From contig CACDWD010000005.1 of assembly GCA_902556285.1 (NCBI GenBank), positions 1 through 36,357 of the forward strand: a stretch of 36,357 bases of DNA, in the 5' to 3' direction. The notes under the pieces are model-generated. The model saw nothing but the letters and a program-made list of their open reading frames with translations. It did not search any database and had not been told where the DNA came from. The stretch comes from an uncultured Pelagibacteraceae bacterium. GTDB taxonomy: Bacteria > Pseudomonadota > Alphaproteobacteria > Pelagibacterales > Pelagibacteraceae. The position numbers were made by a program, and so were the translations under genes. Every line of letters begins with the position of its first letter. Within the stretch, counting starts at the first letter, position 1. Positions 18,825 to 27,312 of this stretch are shown here, in pieces.

Positions 18825-20191
18825 GAAAAAATTTAAATGTAATTGCAGCTTATAGCATCATGATGGTGCTAATTCTGATGGTTGGGATATTCCAGTCTTG
18901 GAATATAGCTTTATCAATATTTAACCTTTGTTTGATTTCTGCAGTAATGACAATGGGTGCCAATATTCAATGGGGGTACGCTGGTTTAATTAATTTTGGA
19001 ATTATGGGATATACAGCTTTAGGCGGTTTAGCTGCAGTATTGATTTCTGTAGATCCTGTTCAAGAAGCCTGGAGGGCAGGAGGTTTTGATATTTTAATGG
19101 CCTTATGGCTCATAGTAGTAATGGTATTAGTTATAAGGTTTATTTTAAAAAGATTTGAAAAATCAAAAATCAGAACATACAGCATAGCTGCAATAATAAT
19201 TTCAGGTATTTTGCTTATTAGATTTTCTGCAGAGCCAGGTATAGAAGCTATTGAAGCAGTTGATCCTGCCAAAACTGGTTTCCTAGGAGGATTTGGATTA
19301 CCAATTCTATTTTCTTGGATAGTAGGCGCTCTTTTTGCTGGTGGTTTAGCTTTTATAGTTGGAAAAGTTGCGCTTGGTCTAAGAGCAGATTACTTAGCTA
19401 TCGCAACACTTCTTATTTCTGAAATTGTTATTTCAATTATTAAACATGAAGACTGGCTCACAAGAGGAGTCAAAAATGTTATTGGATTAAAAAGACCCGC
19501 ACCTTATGAAGTAGATCTGCAAACTACTGATTGGTTTATAAACTTAGTTGAAAAGTTTAATTCAGGAAAATTAAGTGTAATCGAGAATTTAGCTGATAGA
19601 CAGGCTGCTTTAAACCAACTTGTTATTGAAGGTTCATCAGTATTTGTAAAATTGTGTTATTCAGGATTATTCTTAGTAGTAGTAATTATTCTTTTAATTT
19701 TAACTCAAAAAGCTCTTTATTCTCCTTGGGGAAGAATGATGAGAGCAATAAGAGATAATGAGGAAGCTGCAAATGCAATGGGTAAAAATGTTGTTAAGCA
19801 ACATTTATTAATTTTTATTTTAGGTTCAGCTATAGTTGGAATTGCGGGTGCAATGCTTGTTACACAAGATGGTCTATTTACCCCAGGAAGTTATAGACCC
19901 ATGAGATATACGTTCTTAATTTGGGTAATGGTAATTGTTGGAGGAAGTGGAAATAACTTTGGAGCAATTTTAGGAGGATTTGTTGTCTGGTTCTTATGGA
20001 TTGAAGCTGCACCAATATCATTATTCTTAATAAACTTTTTTACTGCAGGAATTCCTGAAACAAATGCACTTAAAGCTCATTTAATAGAAAGTGTTCCTTA
20101 TTTCAGATTTTTACTGATGGGATTAGGGTTGTTGTTTATAATGAGGTATCGACCTAAAGGTATACTTCCTGAAAAAATAGAAATAAAGTAA
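18821..20191 (+). CDS. Branched-chain amino acid-type ABC permease (LivM-like, second system, enlarged)
   Basis: ANIQWGYAGLINFGIMGYTALGG; LGLRADYLAIATLLISEI; AIRDNEEAANAMGKN; GGSGNNFGAILGG. 456 aa versus 349 aa for the first LivM. Confidence 0.92.
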   Translation: MRKNLNVIAAYSIMMVLILMVGIFQSWNIALSIFNLCLISAVMTMGANIQWGYAGLINFGIMGYTALGGLAAVLISVDPVQEAWRAGGFDILMALWLIVVMVLVIRFILKRFEKSKIRTYSIAAIIISGILLIRFSAEPGIEAIEAVDPAKTGFLGGFGLPILFSWIVGALFAGGLAFIVGKVALGLRADYLAIATLLISEIVISIIKHEDWLTRGVKNVIGLKRPAPYEVDLQTTDWFINLVEKFNSGKLSVIENLADRQAALNQLVIEGSSVFVKLCYSGLFLVVVIILLILTQKALYSPWGRMMRAIRDNEEAANAMGKNVVKQHLLIFILGSAIVGIAGAMLVTQDGLFTPGSYRPMRYTFLIWVMVIVGGSGNNFGAILGGFVVWFLWIEAAPISLFLINFFTAGIPETNALKAHLIESVPYFRFLLMGLGLLFIMRYRPKGILPEKIEIK

Positions 20192-20196
20192 ACATA

Positions 20197-20268
20197 ATGA
20201 AATATATTATATTAGGTGCTGCTGCTGCTTGGGCTCTGTATATGGCTGACAAGTATTTATTCTTTTAA
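20197..20268 (+). CDS. Putative 23-aa single-span membrane microprotein MKYIILGAAAAWALYMADKYLFF
   Basis: ATG 20197 to TAA 20266-20268; 5 nt after the LivM stop and a TAATG overlap with the MFS start; one hydrophobic segment. Absent from the supplied ORF list, probably by size cutoff. Confidence 0.55.
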   Translation: MKYIILGAAAAWALYMADKYLFF

Positions 20269-21437
20269 TGAATAAAAATCTTTCGTTACTTATATTAAGC
20301 CAGATTTTCGCTTTTACAGCTGCACCGGTCACTGTTTTTTTAAGTGGTATAATTGGTTCAAAATTTAGTCCAATAAAATCTTTAGCAACTCTTCCAATGG
20401 CTTTGTCAGTTGTTGGAATTGCGTTATTTGCTTTTTTTGCTGCAAAGTTAATGAGTATAATTGGACGAAAATTAGGGTTTATTTTTGCATCAATAGGTAC
20501 ATGCATTGCATCTCTTTTAACTGCATACTCTATAATTATAGAAAGTTTTGTCTTATATAATTTAGGATGCTTTTTAATTGGTGGAGGAATAGCTTTCAGC
20601 CATCAGTATCGTTTTGCAGCAGTCGAGGTTGTGGATAAGGATTATGCACCAAAAGCAATTTCTATCATTTTGTTAGCAGGAATAGGTTCGGCGTTTATTG
20701 GTCCAAACATTGCAAACATTTCGAAAGGATTTATTTCAGATCATATGTATGCAGGTTCTTATCTTGCACTTGCCATTTTATCTATCTCATCAACAATATT
20801 TTTAATTTTTTATCAGGAACCAAAAACGATATCTAGCAATCAATATAAAACTGGAAGAAGTTTTTTTGAGCTAATCTCTCAACCTAGATTTCTACAGGCG
20901 CTCGTAGCTTCAGCTTTTGCCTATGCTGTAATGACTTTTTTAATGACAGCAACTCCTATAAGTATGCATCTGATGGAGAAAATAAGTTTAAGCAAGACTG
21001 GATTTGTTATTCAGCTTCATATAGCAGCCATGTTTTTACCTTCACTAGTTACAGGAAATTTAATTAAAAGGTTTGGTCATAGTAAAATAATGTATTTGGG
21101 AGTTTTAGTGTTTTTAGTCACAATTATTACAAGTTTATTTGAACAGAATTATATTAACTATATGGTTGCACTTATTTTCCTGGGGCTAGGGTGGAATTTT
21201 TTATTCATTTCAGGAACAAGCTTACTTGTTTTGTGTTACAGAGAAGAAGAAAAATTTAGAGCTCAAGGGTATAATGATTTAATTGTTTATTCTATACAAG
21301 CATTAGCCAGTTTGTCTGCTGGAGTATTTCTTAGCTTAACTAGCTGGAAAACTATGAATTTAATATGTTTAATTTTTCTAATTATAATAGCTCTTTTTAC
21401 TATTAGAGCTGATCTAAAAAAAAACCCCAGTAATTAA
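20268..21437 (+). CDS. Major facilitator superfamily transporter
   Basis: About 12 hydrophobic segments; SIIGRKLGFIFASIGT after TM2 and NLIKRFGHSKIMYLGV are MFS loop motifs. Confidence 0.85.
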   Translation: MNKNLSLLILSQIFAFTAAPVTVFLSGIIGSKFSPIKSLATLPMALSVVGIALFAFFAAKLMSIIGRKLGFIFASIGTCIASLLTAYSIIIESFVLYNLGCFLIGGGIAFSHQYRFAAVEVVDKDYAPKAISIILLAGIGSAFIGPNIANISKGFISDHMYAGSYLALAILSISSTIFLIFYQEPKTISSNQYKTGRSFFELISQPRFLQALVASAFAYAVMTFLMTATPISMHLMEKISLSKTGFVIQLHIAAMFLPSLVTGNLIKRFGHSKIMYLGVLVFLVTIITSLFEQNYINYMVALIFLGLGWNFLFISGTSLLVLCYREEEKFRAQGYNDLIVYSIQALASLSAGVFLSLTSWKTMNLICLIFLIIIALFTIRADLKKNPSN

Positions 21438-21453
21438 ATTACTGGGGTTTTTT
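21416..21453. terminator. Bidirectional rho-independent terminator between convergent MFS and SBP genes
   Basis: A-run 21416-21424, CCCCAGTAAT (21425-21434)-TAA-ATTACTGGGG (21438-21447), T-run 21448-21453; symmetric for both strands. Confidence 0.92.
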
Positions 21454-21469
21454 GAATTAAGATAAAAAA

Positions 21470-22651
21470 TTATCTTTGTTTTTTAGTTTTGAATTTTCCG
21501 CCTTTAACTTCTTGCTCTAAGAAAGAACCTTCAGCTTCACCAACTTCAGTAAAAGTTACTCCAGTAGCACCTTCGTAATTGATTTTTTTACCTTTCGCTA
21601 GTAAATCTAAACCTTTCTTAAGTTCACCTGGATAAATCTTTTTTCCAGGAGCGTTAGCAACATCCATAACATTTTTTGCAATAGATGCTCTGTCAGCAGA
21701 GTTACCTGCTTGCATTGCAAGAACGATTAAAGCAGCTGCATCGTAAGATTCAGCTGTGTATGGACCAGATGCTTCTACACCACCAGCTTTTGCAACTTCA
21801 GCAAATATGCCAGCACCTTTACCAGTAGAACCCGGCATAGATCCAAATGATTTACTTAAATCTTTACCAAAAGCATCAACTAAAGATTGACCAATCATAC
21901 CATCTGATAAAACAAATTTATCAAATGCACCAGAGTCTAAAGAAGCTTGAATTATTCCTTTTCCTCCTTGGTCAAGATAACCAATTACAGCTACAGCATC
22001 ACCACCAGCAGAAGCAAGAGTTGCTACTTCAGATGAGTAATCCGCTTTTCCATCTTCATGAGCAGTTACAGTTGTAACTTTAATACCATGAGCTTCAACT
22101 GCTGCTTTGTAAACATCAGCTAAACCTTTACCATAGTCATTATTAGTATAAGTGATTGCTACACTTTTTACTTTTCTATCTTTAGTTATGTCAGCTAAAA
22201 TTTGACCACCTCTAGCATCTGATGGAGCAGTTCTAAAGAAGTACCCTTTATCATCTAGAGTTGTTAATCCTGGAGAAGTTGCAGAAGGTGAAATCATAAC
22301 TACACCATTTGGTACTGCAACATTTGTTGCAATTGCACCAGTTACACCTGAACAGTCTGCTCCCATGATTGCAGCCACACCACCTGATATTAAACCTTCA
22401 GCTGCTGCTGTTGCTGCTGCTGAGTCAACACAAGTTGAGTCTGCTCTCATGACTTCAATTTTTTTTCCACCTAATAGCGAACCTGAGTCTGATGCTTCTT
22501 TAAAAGCAAGTTCTGCAGATGCCGCCATAGCAGGAGTTAGAGATTCAATAGGACCAGTAAATCCTAAAATAATCCCCATTTTAATATCTGCCATTACTTT
22601 TGTTCCAAAAATAGAAACAAACATAAATGCAGCAATAAATAGTTTTTTCAT
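21470..22651 (-). CDS. Branched-chain amino acid-type ABC transporter substrate-binding protein (second system)
   Basis: Signal peptide MKKLFIAAFMFVSIFGTKVMA; IKMGIILGFTGPIESLTPAMAASAELAFKEA; GADCSGVTGAIATNVAVPNGVVMISPSATSP. Confidence 0.92.
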   Translation of the reverse strand: MKKLFIAAFMFVSIFGTKVMADIKMGIILGFTGPIESLTPAMAASAELAFKEASDSGSLLGGKKIEVMRADSTCVDSAAATAAAEGLISGGVAAIMGADCSGVTGAIATNVAVPNGVVMISPSATSPGLTTLDDKGYFFRTAPSDARGGQILADITKDRKVKSVAITYTNNDYGKGLADVYKAAVEAHGIKVTTVTAHEDGKADYSSEVATLASAGGDAVAVIGYLDQGGKGIIQASLDSGAFDKFVLSDGMIGQSLVDAFGKDLSKSFGSMPGSTGKGAGIFAEVAKAGGVEASGPYTAESYDAAALIVLAMQAGNSADRASIAKNVMDVANAPGKKIYPGELKKGLDLLAKGKKINYEGATGVTFTEVGEAEGSFLEQEVKGGKFKTKKQR

Positions 22652-22761
22652 TATCTTCCTCTATATTGTTAACAATTTATAAAAAACCAATTTAAGTATG
22701 AATATTATTAATATTCAATGACAAAATTATCCTATTTTAGACAGTGAATTGCCTCTTATGA

Positions 22762-24243
22762 TTATCTGATTGAGAAGGGGTCTAGTGAAGGTTCGTCAGA
22801 AGTATAGAACCATGTAGTTTTAACTCTAGTGTAATCTTTAATAGACTCAATTCCAGCCTCTTTTCCATATCCACTATCTTTGATACCTCCAAATGGGGCT
22901 GAAGGTGAAATTAATCTATAAGTATTCACAAAGGTTATTCCTGCCCTAATTGCTTTTGAGACTCTCATCCCTCTGGATAAATTACTTGTATAAACACCAG
23001 AAGATAATCCATATTGATTATCATTCATTTTTGAAATTACTTCCTCTTCTGTATCAAATTTCATTACTGATAACACAGGTCCAAATAACTCATTTTCTGC
23101 TACTGGCAGATTGTGATTATCACATTCTATAATTGTTGGAGGAAAGTAATATCCCTTATTAGAAAAGGAATGTCTTTCACCTCCACACTTAATTTTTCCA
23201 CCTTGATCAATTGTATCTTTAATATTTTTTTCTATTACCTCTAATTGTTTAAAATTACTTAAAGGCCCCATCTCAGTTTCTGGATCCATGGGTGCTCCAA
23301 TTTTGATTTGTGATGCACGTTTTGAAAGTTTATCTAAAAATTCATCGTAAATCCCTTTTTGCAAATAAAGTCTTGATCCTGCTATACAACTTTGACCACT
23401 AGCACCGAATATACCTGCAGTAATTCCATTTATTGCATTTTCTTGTTCTGCATCATCAAATACTACAACTGGACTTTTTCCACCTAATTCCAAACTTACT
23501 TCAGATAAATTTTCAGCAGAGTTTCTAATTATATGTCTCGCTGTTTCAGGACCTCCAGTAAATGCAACTTTTTCAACTAGATTGTGCGTAGTTAAACTTT
23601 TACCACAAGGATCCCCAAATCCAGTAATGACATTTACTACCCCTTTAGGGATACCAGTTTTTTCAACTAACTTTGCAAATTCAAACAAAACAGCAGGGGC
23701 AAGTTCAGAGGATTTAATTACAACTGTGTTACCCATTGCAAGTGCTGGTGCAACTTTAGTAGCAGTTAAAAACATTTGTGAATTCCAAGGAATTATTGCA
23801 GCTATAACACCTATAGGTATTCTGGTTGTTATTGCTTGAACATTTGGTTTATCTATTGGCAAAACTGTTCCCTCAACTTTATCTGCCAAACCAGCATAAT
23901 AGTCGTAATATTCTGCTATATAAACTGCTTGCTTTTTTGTTTCTCTATAGAGTTTTCCAGTATCAATTGTTTCTATTTCTCCTAGCATTTCTGCATTCTC
24001 TCTCAATTGATCTCCAATAGCTCTTAAGTATTTAGCTCTTTCTCTAGGAAGTAGCTTTGGCCATTCTCCCTCAAATGCTTTTTGAGCAGCTTTAACTGCA
24101 TTATCAACATCTTTAGCACTTGCTTCTGGAACAACTGCCCAAGGCTCATTATGTTCTGGATTTAGAGTTTCAAATGTTCTTTTACTTTCAGAGTCTACCC
24201 ACTCACCATTAATAAACATTTTATATTGTTTAAGTTTACTCAT
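22762..24243 (-). CDS. NAD(P)-dependent aldehyde dehydrogenase
   Basis: IPWNSQM, SLELGGKSPVVVFDDA, FGASGQSCIAGSRL (catalytic Cys), NELFGPVLSV, PFGGIKDSGYGKE. Internal ATG (MSKLKQYK) at 24243 preferred. Confidence 0.95.
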   Translation of the reverse strand: MSKLKQYKMFINGEWVDSESKRTFETLNPEHNEPWAVVPEASAKDVDNAVKAAQKAFEGEWPKLLPRERAKYLRAIGDQLRENAEMLGEIETIDTGKLYRETKKQAVYIAEYYDYYAGLADKVEGTVLPIDKPNVQAITTRIPIGVIAAIIPWNSQMFLTATKVAPALAMGNTVVIKSSELAPAVLFEFAKLVEKTGIPKGVVNVITGFGDPCGKSLTTHNLVEKVAFTGGPETARHIIRNSAENLSEVSLELGGKSPVVVFDDAEQENAINGITAGIFGASGQSCIAGSRLYLQKGIYDEFLDKLSKRASQIKIGAPMDPETEMGPLSNFKQLEVIEKNIKDTIDQGGKIKCGGERHSFSNKGYYFPPTIIECDNHNLPVAENELFGPVLSVMKFDTEEEVISKMNDNQYGLSSGVYTSNLSRGMRVSKAIRAGITFVNTYRLISPSAPFGGIKDSGYGKEAGIESIKDYTRVKTTWFYTSDEPSLDPFSIR

Positions 24244-25018
24244 CTGATCCAATAAAATTTTTGATCGTTAAATTTACATCATCAGCACACTCAATACCAC
24301 AAAGATGTTTTCCATCTTTAATGATCTTTAATTGACTTTTAGAGATTAAAGCATTCAATTCTTGAGACATTTTTACAGTTGAGCCAATGTCGTATTCACC
24401 TGTCATAACTAGCGTATTAGCTTTAATTTTATTAAAATCTTCATCATTTTTATGATTAACGAATAACTTGTAAACCTTTAGAAAATTATCCATGTTATTT
24501 GCAGACAAAATTGAACTTATTTTTTCATATATTTCTGGATTATTTTCTAAATATTTATCAGTAAACCATCTCTTTAAAGCTTGCTTTGAGAGTTTTAATT
24601 CTTGTTTAGCTTGTTCAAACCTTTGATTAACAATTTTTTGTTGTTCCTCAGTTCTTTTATAAATAGAACACAAAAGAGTTAATGTCCTTAAACGTTCATT
24701 ATGTTTCGTTGCAAAATTTCGTGCAATTAGAGACCCTATAGAGAAACCTACAAGATGAATTTTATTAATATTAAGATGGTCCAAAAGCTCGATTAGTTGT
24801 TTAGAAAAATCATCAAAACTTATTTCACCTTCTTCTAATGGTGATCTTCCGTGACCTAAAATGTCGTAAGCAATATTTGAATGATAATTAAAAAATTCAA
24901 GCTGAGGCTGCCAAATTTCATGAGTTAGACCAACACCATGCACAAATACTATTGGGACTTCTTGATCTTTTTTATTGAACAAGTAATAGGTTCCTGAGGC
25001 AGTAGTTCCAGTTATCAT
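24236..25018 (-). CDS. Alpha/beta-fold hydrolase
   Basis: PIVFVHGVGLTHEIWQPQL; nucleophile elbow VGFSIGSLIA; MTGEYDIGS; late His (DGKHLCG). Confidence 0.92.
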   Translation of the reverse strand: MITGTTASGTYYLFNKKDQEVPIVFVHGVGLTHEIWQPQLEFFNYHSNIAYDILGHGRSPLEEGEISFDDFSKQLIELLDHLNINKIHLVGFSIGSLIARNFATKHNERLRTLTLLCSIYKRTEEQQKIVNQRFEQAKQELKLSKQALKRWFTDKYLENNPEIYEKISSILSANNMDNFLKVYKLFVNHKNDEDFNKIKANTLVMTGEYDIGSTVKMSQELNALISKSQLKIIKDGKHLCGIECADDVNLTIKNFIGSDE

Positions 25019-25024
25019 CAAGAA

Positions 25025-25612
25025 TTATTTTGGCTCAATGCCCATTTCTTTCATATCTTGATATCTATCACCAGTTCTTGCATGTGCTCTACCACTGGAT
25101 GCGCCACCAATTGCAATAACCACCTCATCATCGAAGGGCGCATCATGAATAGTAAATTCATGAGTTAGGTAATATGGTCTCAATCCAGAGTCTGTTTTAT
25201 GCATCATAGGAATCGCAATCTTTGATCCAGCAGGTCCCCTTGTATTTGTAAAACTTAAATAGGAAGTTCCACCAACAGCATCTCTAAATTTATTACCAAA
25301 CCTTAAAGTATGAATAAAAGCTGAAGCATGCTCTATTTCACCGTTTAATCCAACTACACCTGCCTTACCATATGCTAATATTTTTTCAGGTGATCCTATT
25401 TCTTTTATCAATTCCGGAACAAGTAAATCACCTAGCTTTGGTGCAAGATCTAAAATAGTTGGTCTGAGATCTTCAACAAAACCCTGACCATGCCATGGAT
25501 TTTTAAACACTGCTGCTACTGATACCATTAAAACTGGTTCTTTCGCTTCCTTTCCACCTTCAATAAAAGTTTTGTCTATAAATTTTGTAAATTTTCTTAA
25601 TTCTAATTTCAT
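25025..25612 (-). CDS. Amino_synth family protein (DUF1185, PF06684)
   Basis: Matches recalled family pattern: DLRPTILDLAPKLGDLLVPEL, AYGKAGVVGLNGEIEHASAFIHTLRFGNKFRDAVGGTSYLSFTNTRGPAG, HDAPFDDEVVIAIGGASSGRAHARTGDRYQDM. Confidence 0.85.
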   Translation of the reverse strand: MKLELRKFTKFIDKTFIEGGKEAKEPVLMVSVAAVFKNPWHGQGFVEDLRPTILDLAPKLGDLLVPELIKEIGSPEKILAYGKAGVVGLNGEIEHASAFIHTLRFGNKFRDAVGGTSYLSFTNTRGPAGSKIAIPMMHKTDSGLRPYYLTHEFTIHDAPFDDEVVIAIGGASSGRAHARTGDRYQDMKEMGIEPK

Positions 25613-27312
25613 TTTTTTATTCTATGTTTGAAACTATCTCTTCTAAAACTGTATAATGCTTTTGGATCTACATCAACATCTATCACAGATGGCTTATTCG
25701 ATTTAATTGCTGCTCTTACAGCTTCATTAATCTCAGAAATTTTTTTAACTTTAAAACCTTTTGCTCCATAAAGTTCCGCAACTTTATCAAAGGATGGACT
25801 GGAAATATCCGCACCTAAATATCTTTTTCCAAAAAAATCTTTTTGATAAGCTTTTTCTGCACCCCAGCTTTGATTGTTCATCACAATAGTTGTTGTATTA
25901 ATTCCATATTCAACAGCAGTGCTTAATTCAGATATTGTCATGCCAAAACCCCCATCACCCATAAGACTAACAACTGTTTTTTTAGGCTTTGCAACCTTGA
26001 CACCAAGACCACATGCAAAAGAAAAACCAACTAAACCAAAATCCAATGGAGTAAATAATGAAGGAGGATCATAATATTCTAAAGCATCTGTAGCCTGCAA
26101 ACATAACGTTCCAGCATCTAAAGTAATTGCTGAGTTTCTTGGTAGCACTTTTCTTAATTGTTTAAATAGTCCTTTTGGCTGTATGGGGAAATTTGGACCC
26201 AAATTTTCTTTATTTCTTTTTATCAAATATTCTTTTCTCTCTTTTAAATAAGAGTTAGTCCAATCTCTAACATTTAATTTAATTTTCTCTTTTTTAATCT
26301 CTTCGTAAAGTTGTTTGGTTGCAGTCGCAGCATCTGCGTGTATCTTTACTTTTACAGGAAAATATTTTCCAAGCATTGTTTTTTCTAGTTCAATTTGAAT
26401 TATTTTTGCTTCTTTATTTATATTTTCATAGGAGTAAAAAGTTGAATTAAATCCTAAACGCGTTCCAATTGCTAAAATGACATCTGCATTTTTAACTAAT
26501 CTTGATGCTACAGGATTTCCTCTAGGACCCATTTGTCCCGCATTTAATTTATGACCAAATGGTATTGCATCTCCATGACCTGCTGCTGTAACAATAGGTA
26601 AGTTGCATAGCTCAGCTAATTTTATTACCTCTTTGTATTTAGAATTATACTTTATTCCAGCACCAACAATAATTACTGAACATTTTGAGGATCCAATTAA
26701 TTTTGCAGCTTTTTTAATATTTTCCTTATTTCCTTTTTGTTTGCTTTCATTTGTGAACGATGGTTTTTTAGTATTGATATTATAATTGTTTGAAGCTGCT
26801 AATATATTTCTTGGCAAATTTACACAAACAGGTCCTTTTCTAGGTTTCATTGCTAAATTAAAAGCATTACTCATAATATTAGGAATATTTTTTGAATTTT
26901 TTACGGTCCACGTTTTTTTTGTAATTGATGTGAACAAAGATTGTTGATCCAAACCTTGAAATGCATCTTCCATTTTGTCTTTTGTTGAATAGGAACCTGC
27001 AAGAGCAACTACTGGTGAAAAAGCTGCTTTTGCTTGAGCAACTCCTGTAACTAAATTTGTAGCACCAGGTCCATTTTGTCCTGCAAGAATTACACCAGGT
27101 TTATTTGAGGCTCTTGCGTACCCATCAGCCATATGAGTACCTGTTCTTTCATCTCTTACACCAATAAATTTTATGCTTTTTTCATGATAAAGAGCATCAA
27201 ACATTTCCATTGTTGCTGATCCAATGAGTCCAAAAACATGTTTTACTTTCTCTTTTTTTAATGATTGAACAGCGGCTTGCCCACCGCTAATTCTTTTTCG
27301 TTTTTTATTCAC
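25609..27312 (-). CDS. Thiamine diphosphate-dependent enzyme (acetolactate synthase-like superfamily, with some sulfoacetaldehyde acetyltransferase-like motifs)
   Basis: VKHVFGLIGSA, RDERTGTHMADGYAR, QNGPGATNLVTG; ThDP motif GDGGFGMTISELSTAVEYGINTTTIVMNN. Confidence 0.88.
   Translation of the reverse strand: MNKKRKRISGGQAAVQSLKKEKVKHVFGLIGSATMEMFDALYHEKSIKFIGVRDERTGTHMADGYARASNKPGVILAGQNGPGATNLVTGVAQAKAAFSPVVALAGSYSTKDKMEDAFQGLDQQSLFTSITKKTWTVKNSKNIPNIMSNAFNLAMKPRKGPVCVNLPRNILAASNNYNINTKKPSFTNESKQKGNKENIKKAAKLIGSSKCSVIIVGAGIKYNSKYKEVIKLAELCNLPIVTAAGHGDAIPFGHKLNAGQMGPRGNPVASRLVKNADVILAIGTRLGFNSTFYSYENINKEAKIIQIELEKTMLGKYFPVKVKIHADAATATKQLYEEIKKEKIKLNVRDWTNSYLKERKEYLIKRNKENLGPNFPIQPKGLFKQLRKVLPRNSAITLDAGTLCLQATDALEYYDPPSLFTPLDFGLVGFSFACGLGVKVAKPKKTVVSLMGDGGFGMTISELSTAVEYGINTTTIVMNNQSWGAEKAYQKDFFGKRYLGADISSPSFDKVAELYGAKGFKVKKISEINEAVRAAIKSNKPSVIDVDVDPKALYSFRRDSFKHRIKK

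Noticed and set aside
20207-20506. 99-aa - strand ORF over the microprotein/MFS start
   Set aside because: Antisense to a well-supported MFS gene; no recognisable domain or operon context.
22365-22682. 105-aa + strand ORF antisense to the second SBP gene
   Set aside because: Fully overlaps a clear SBP; Ala/Ser-rich low-complexity translation typical of an antisense shadow; no family motif.
22950-24020. + strand ORFs 22950-23132, 23582-23839, 23826-24020 opposite the ALDH gene
   Set aside because: Antisense to canonical ALDH motifs; no supporting signal.
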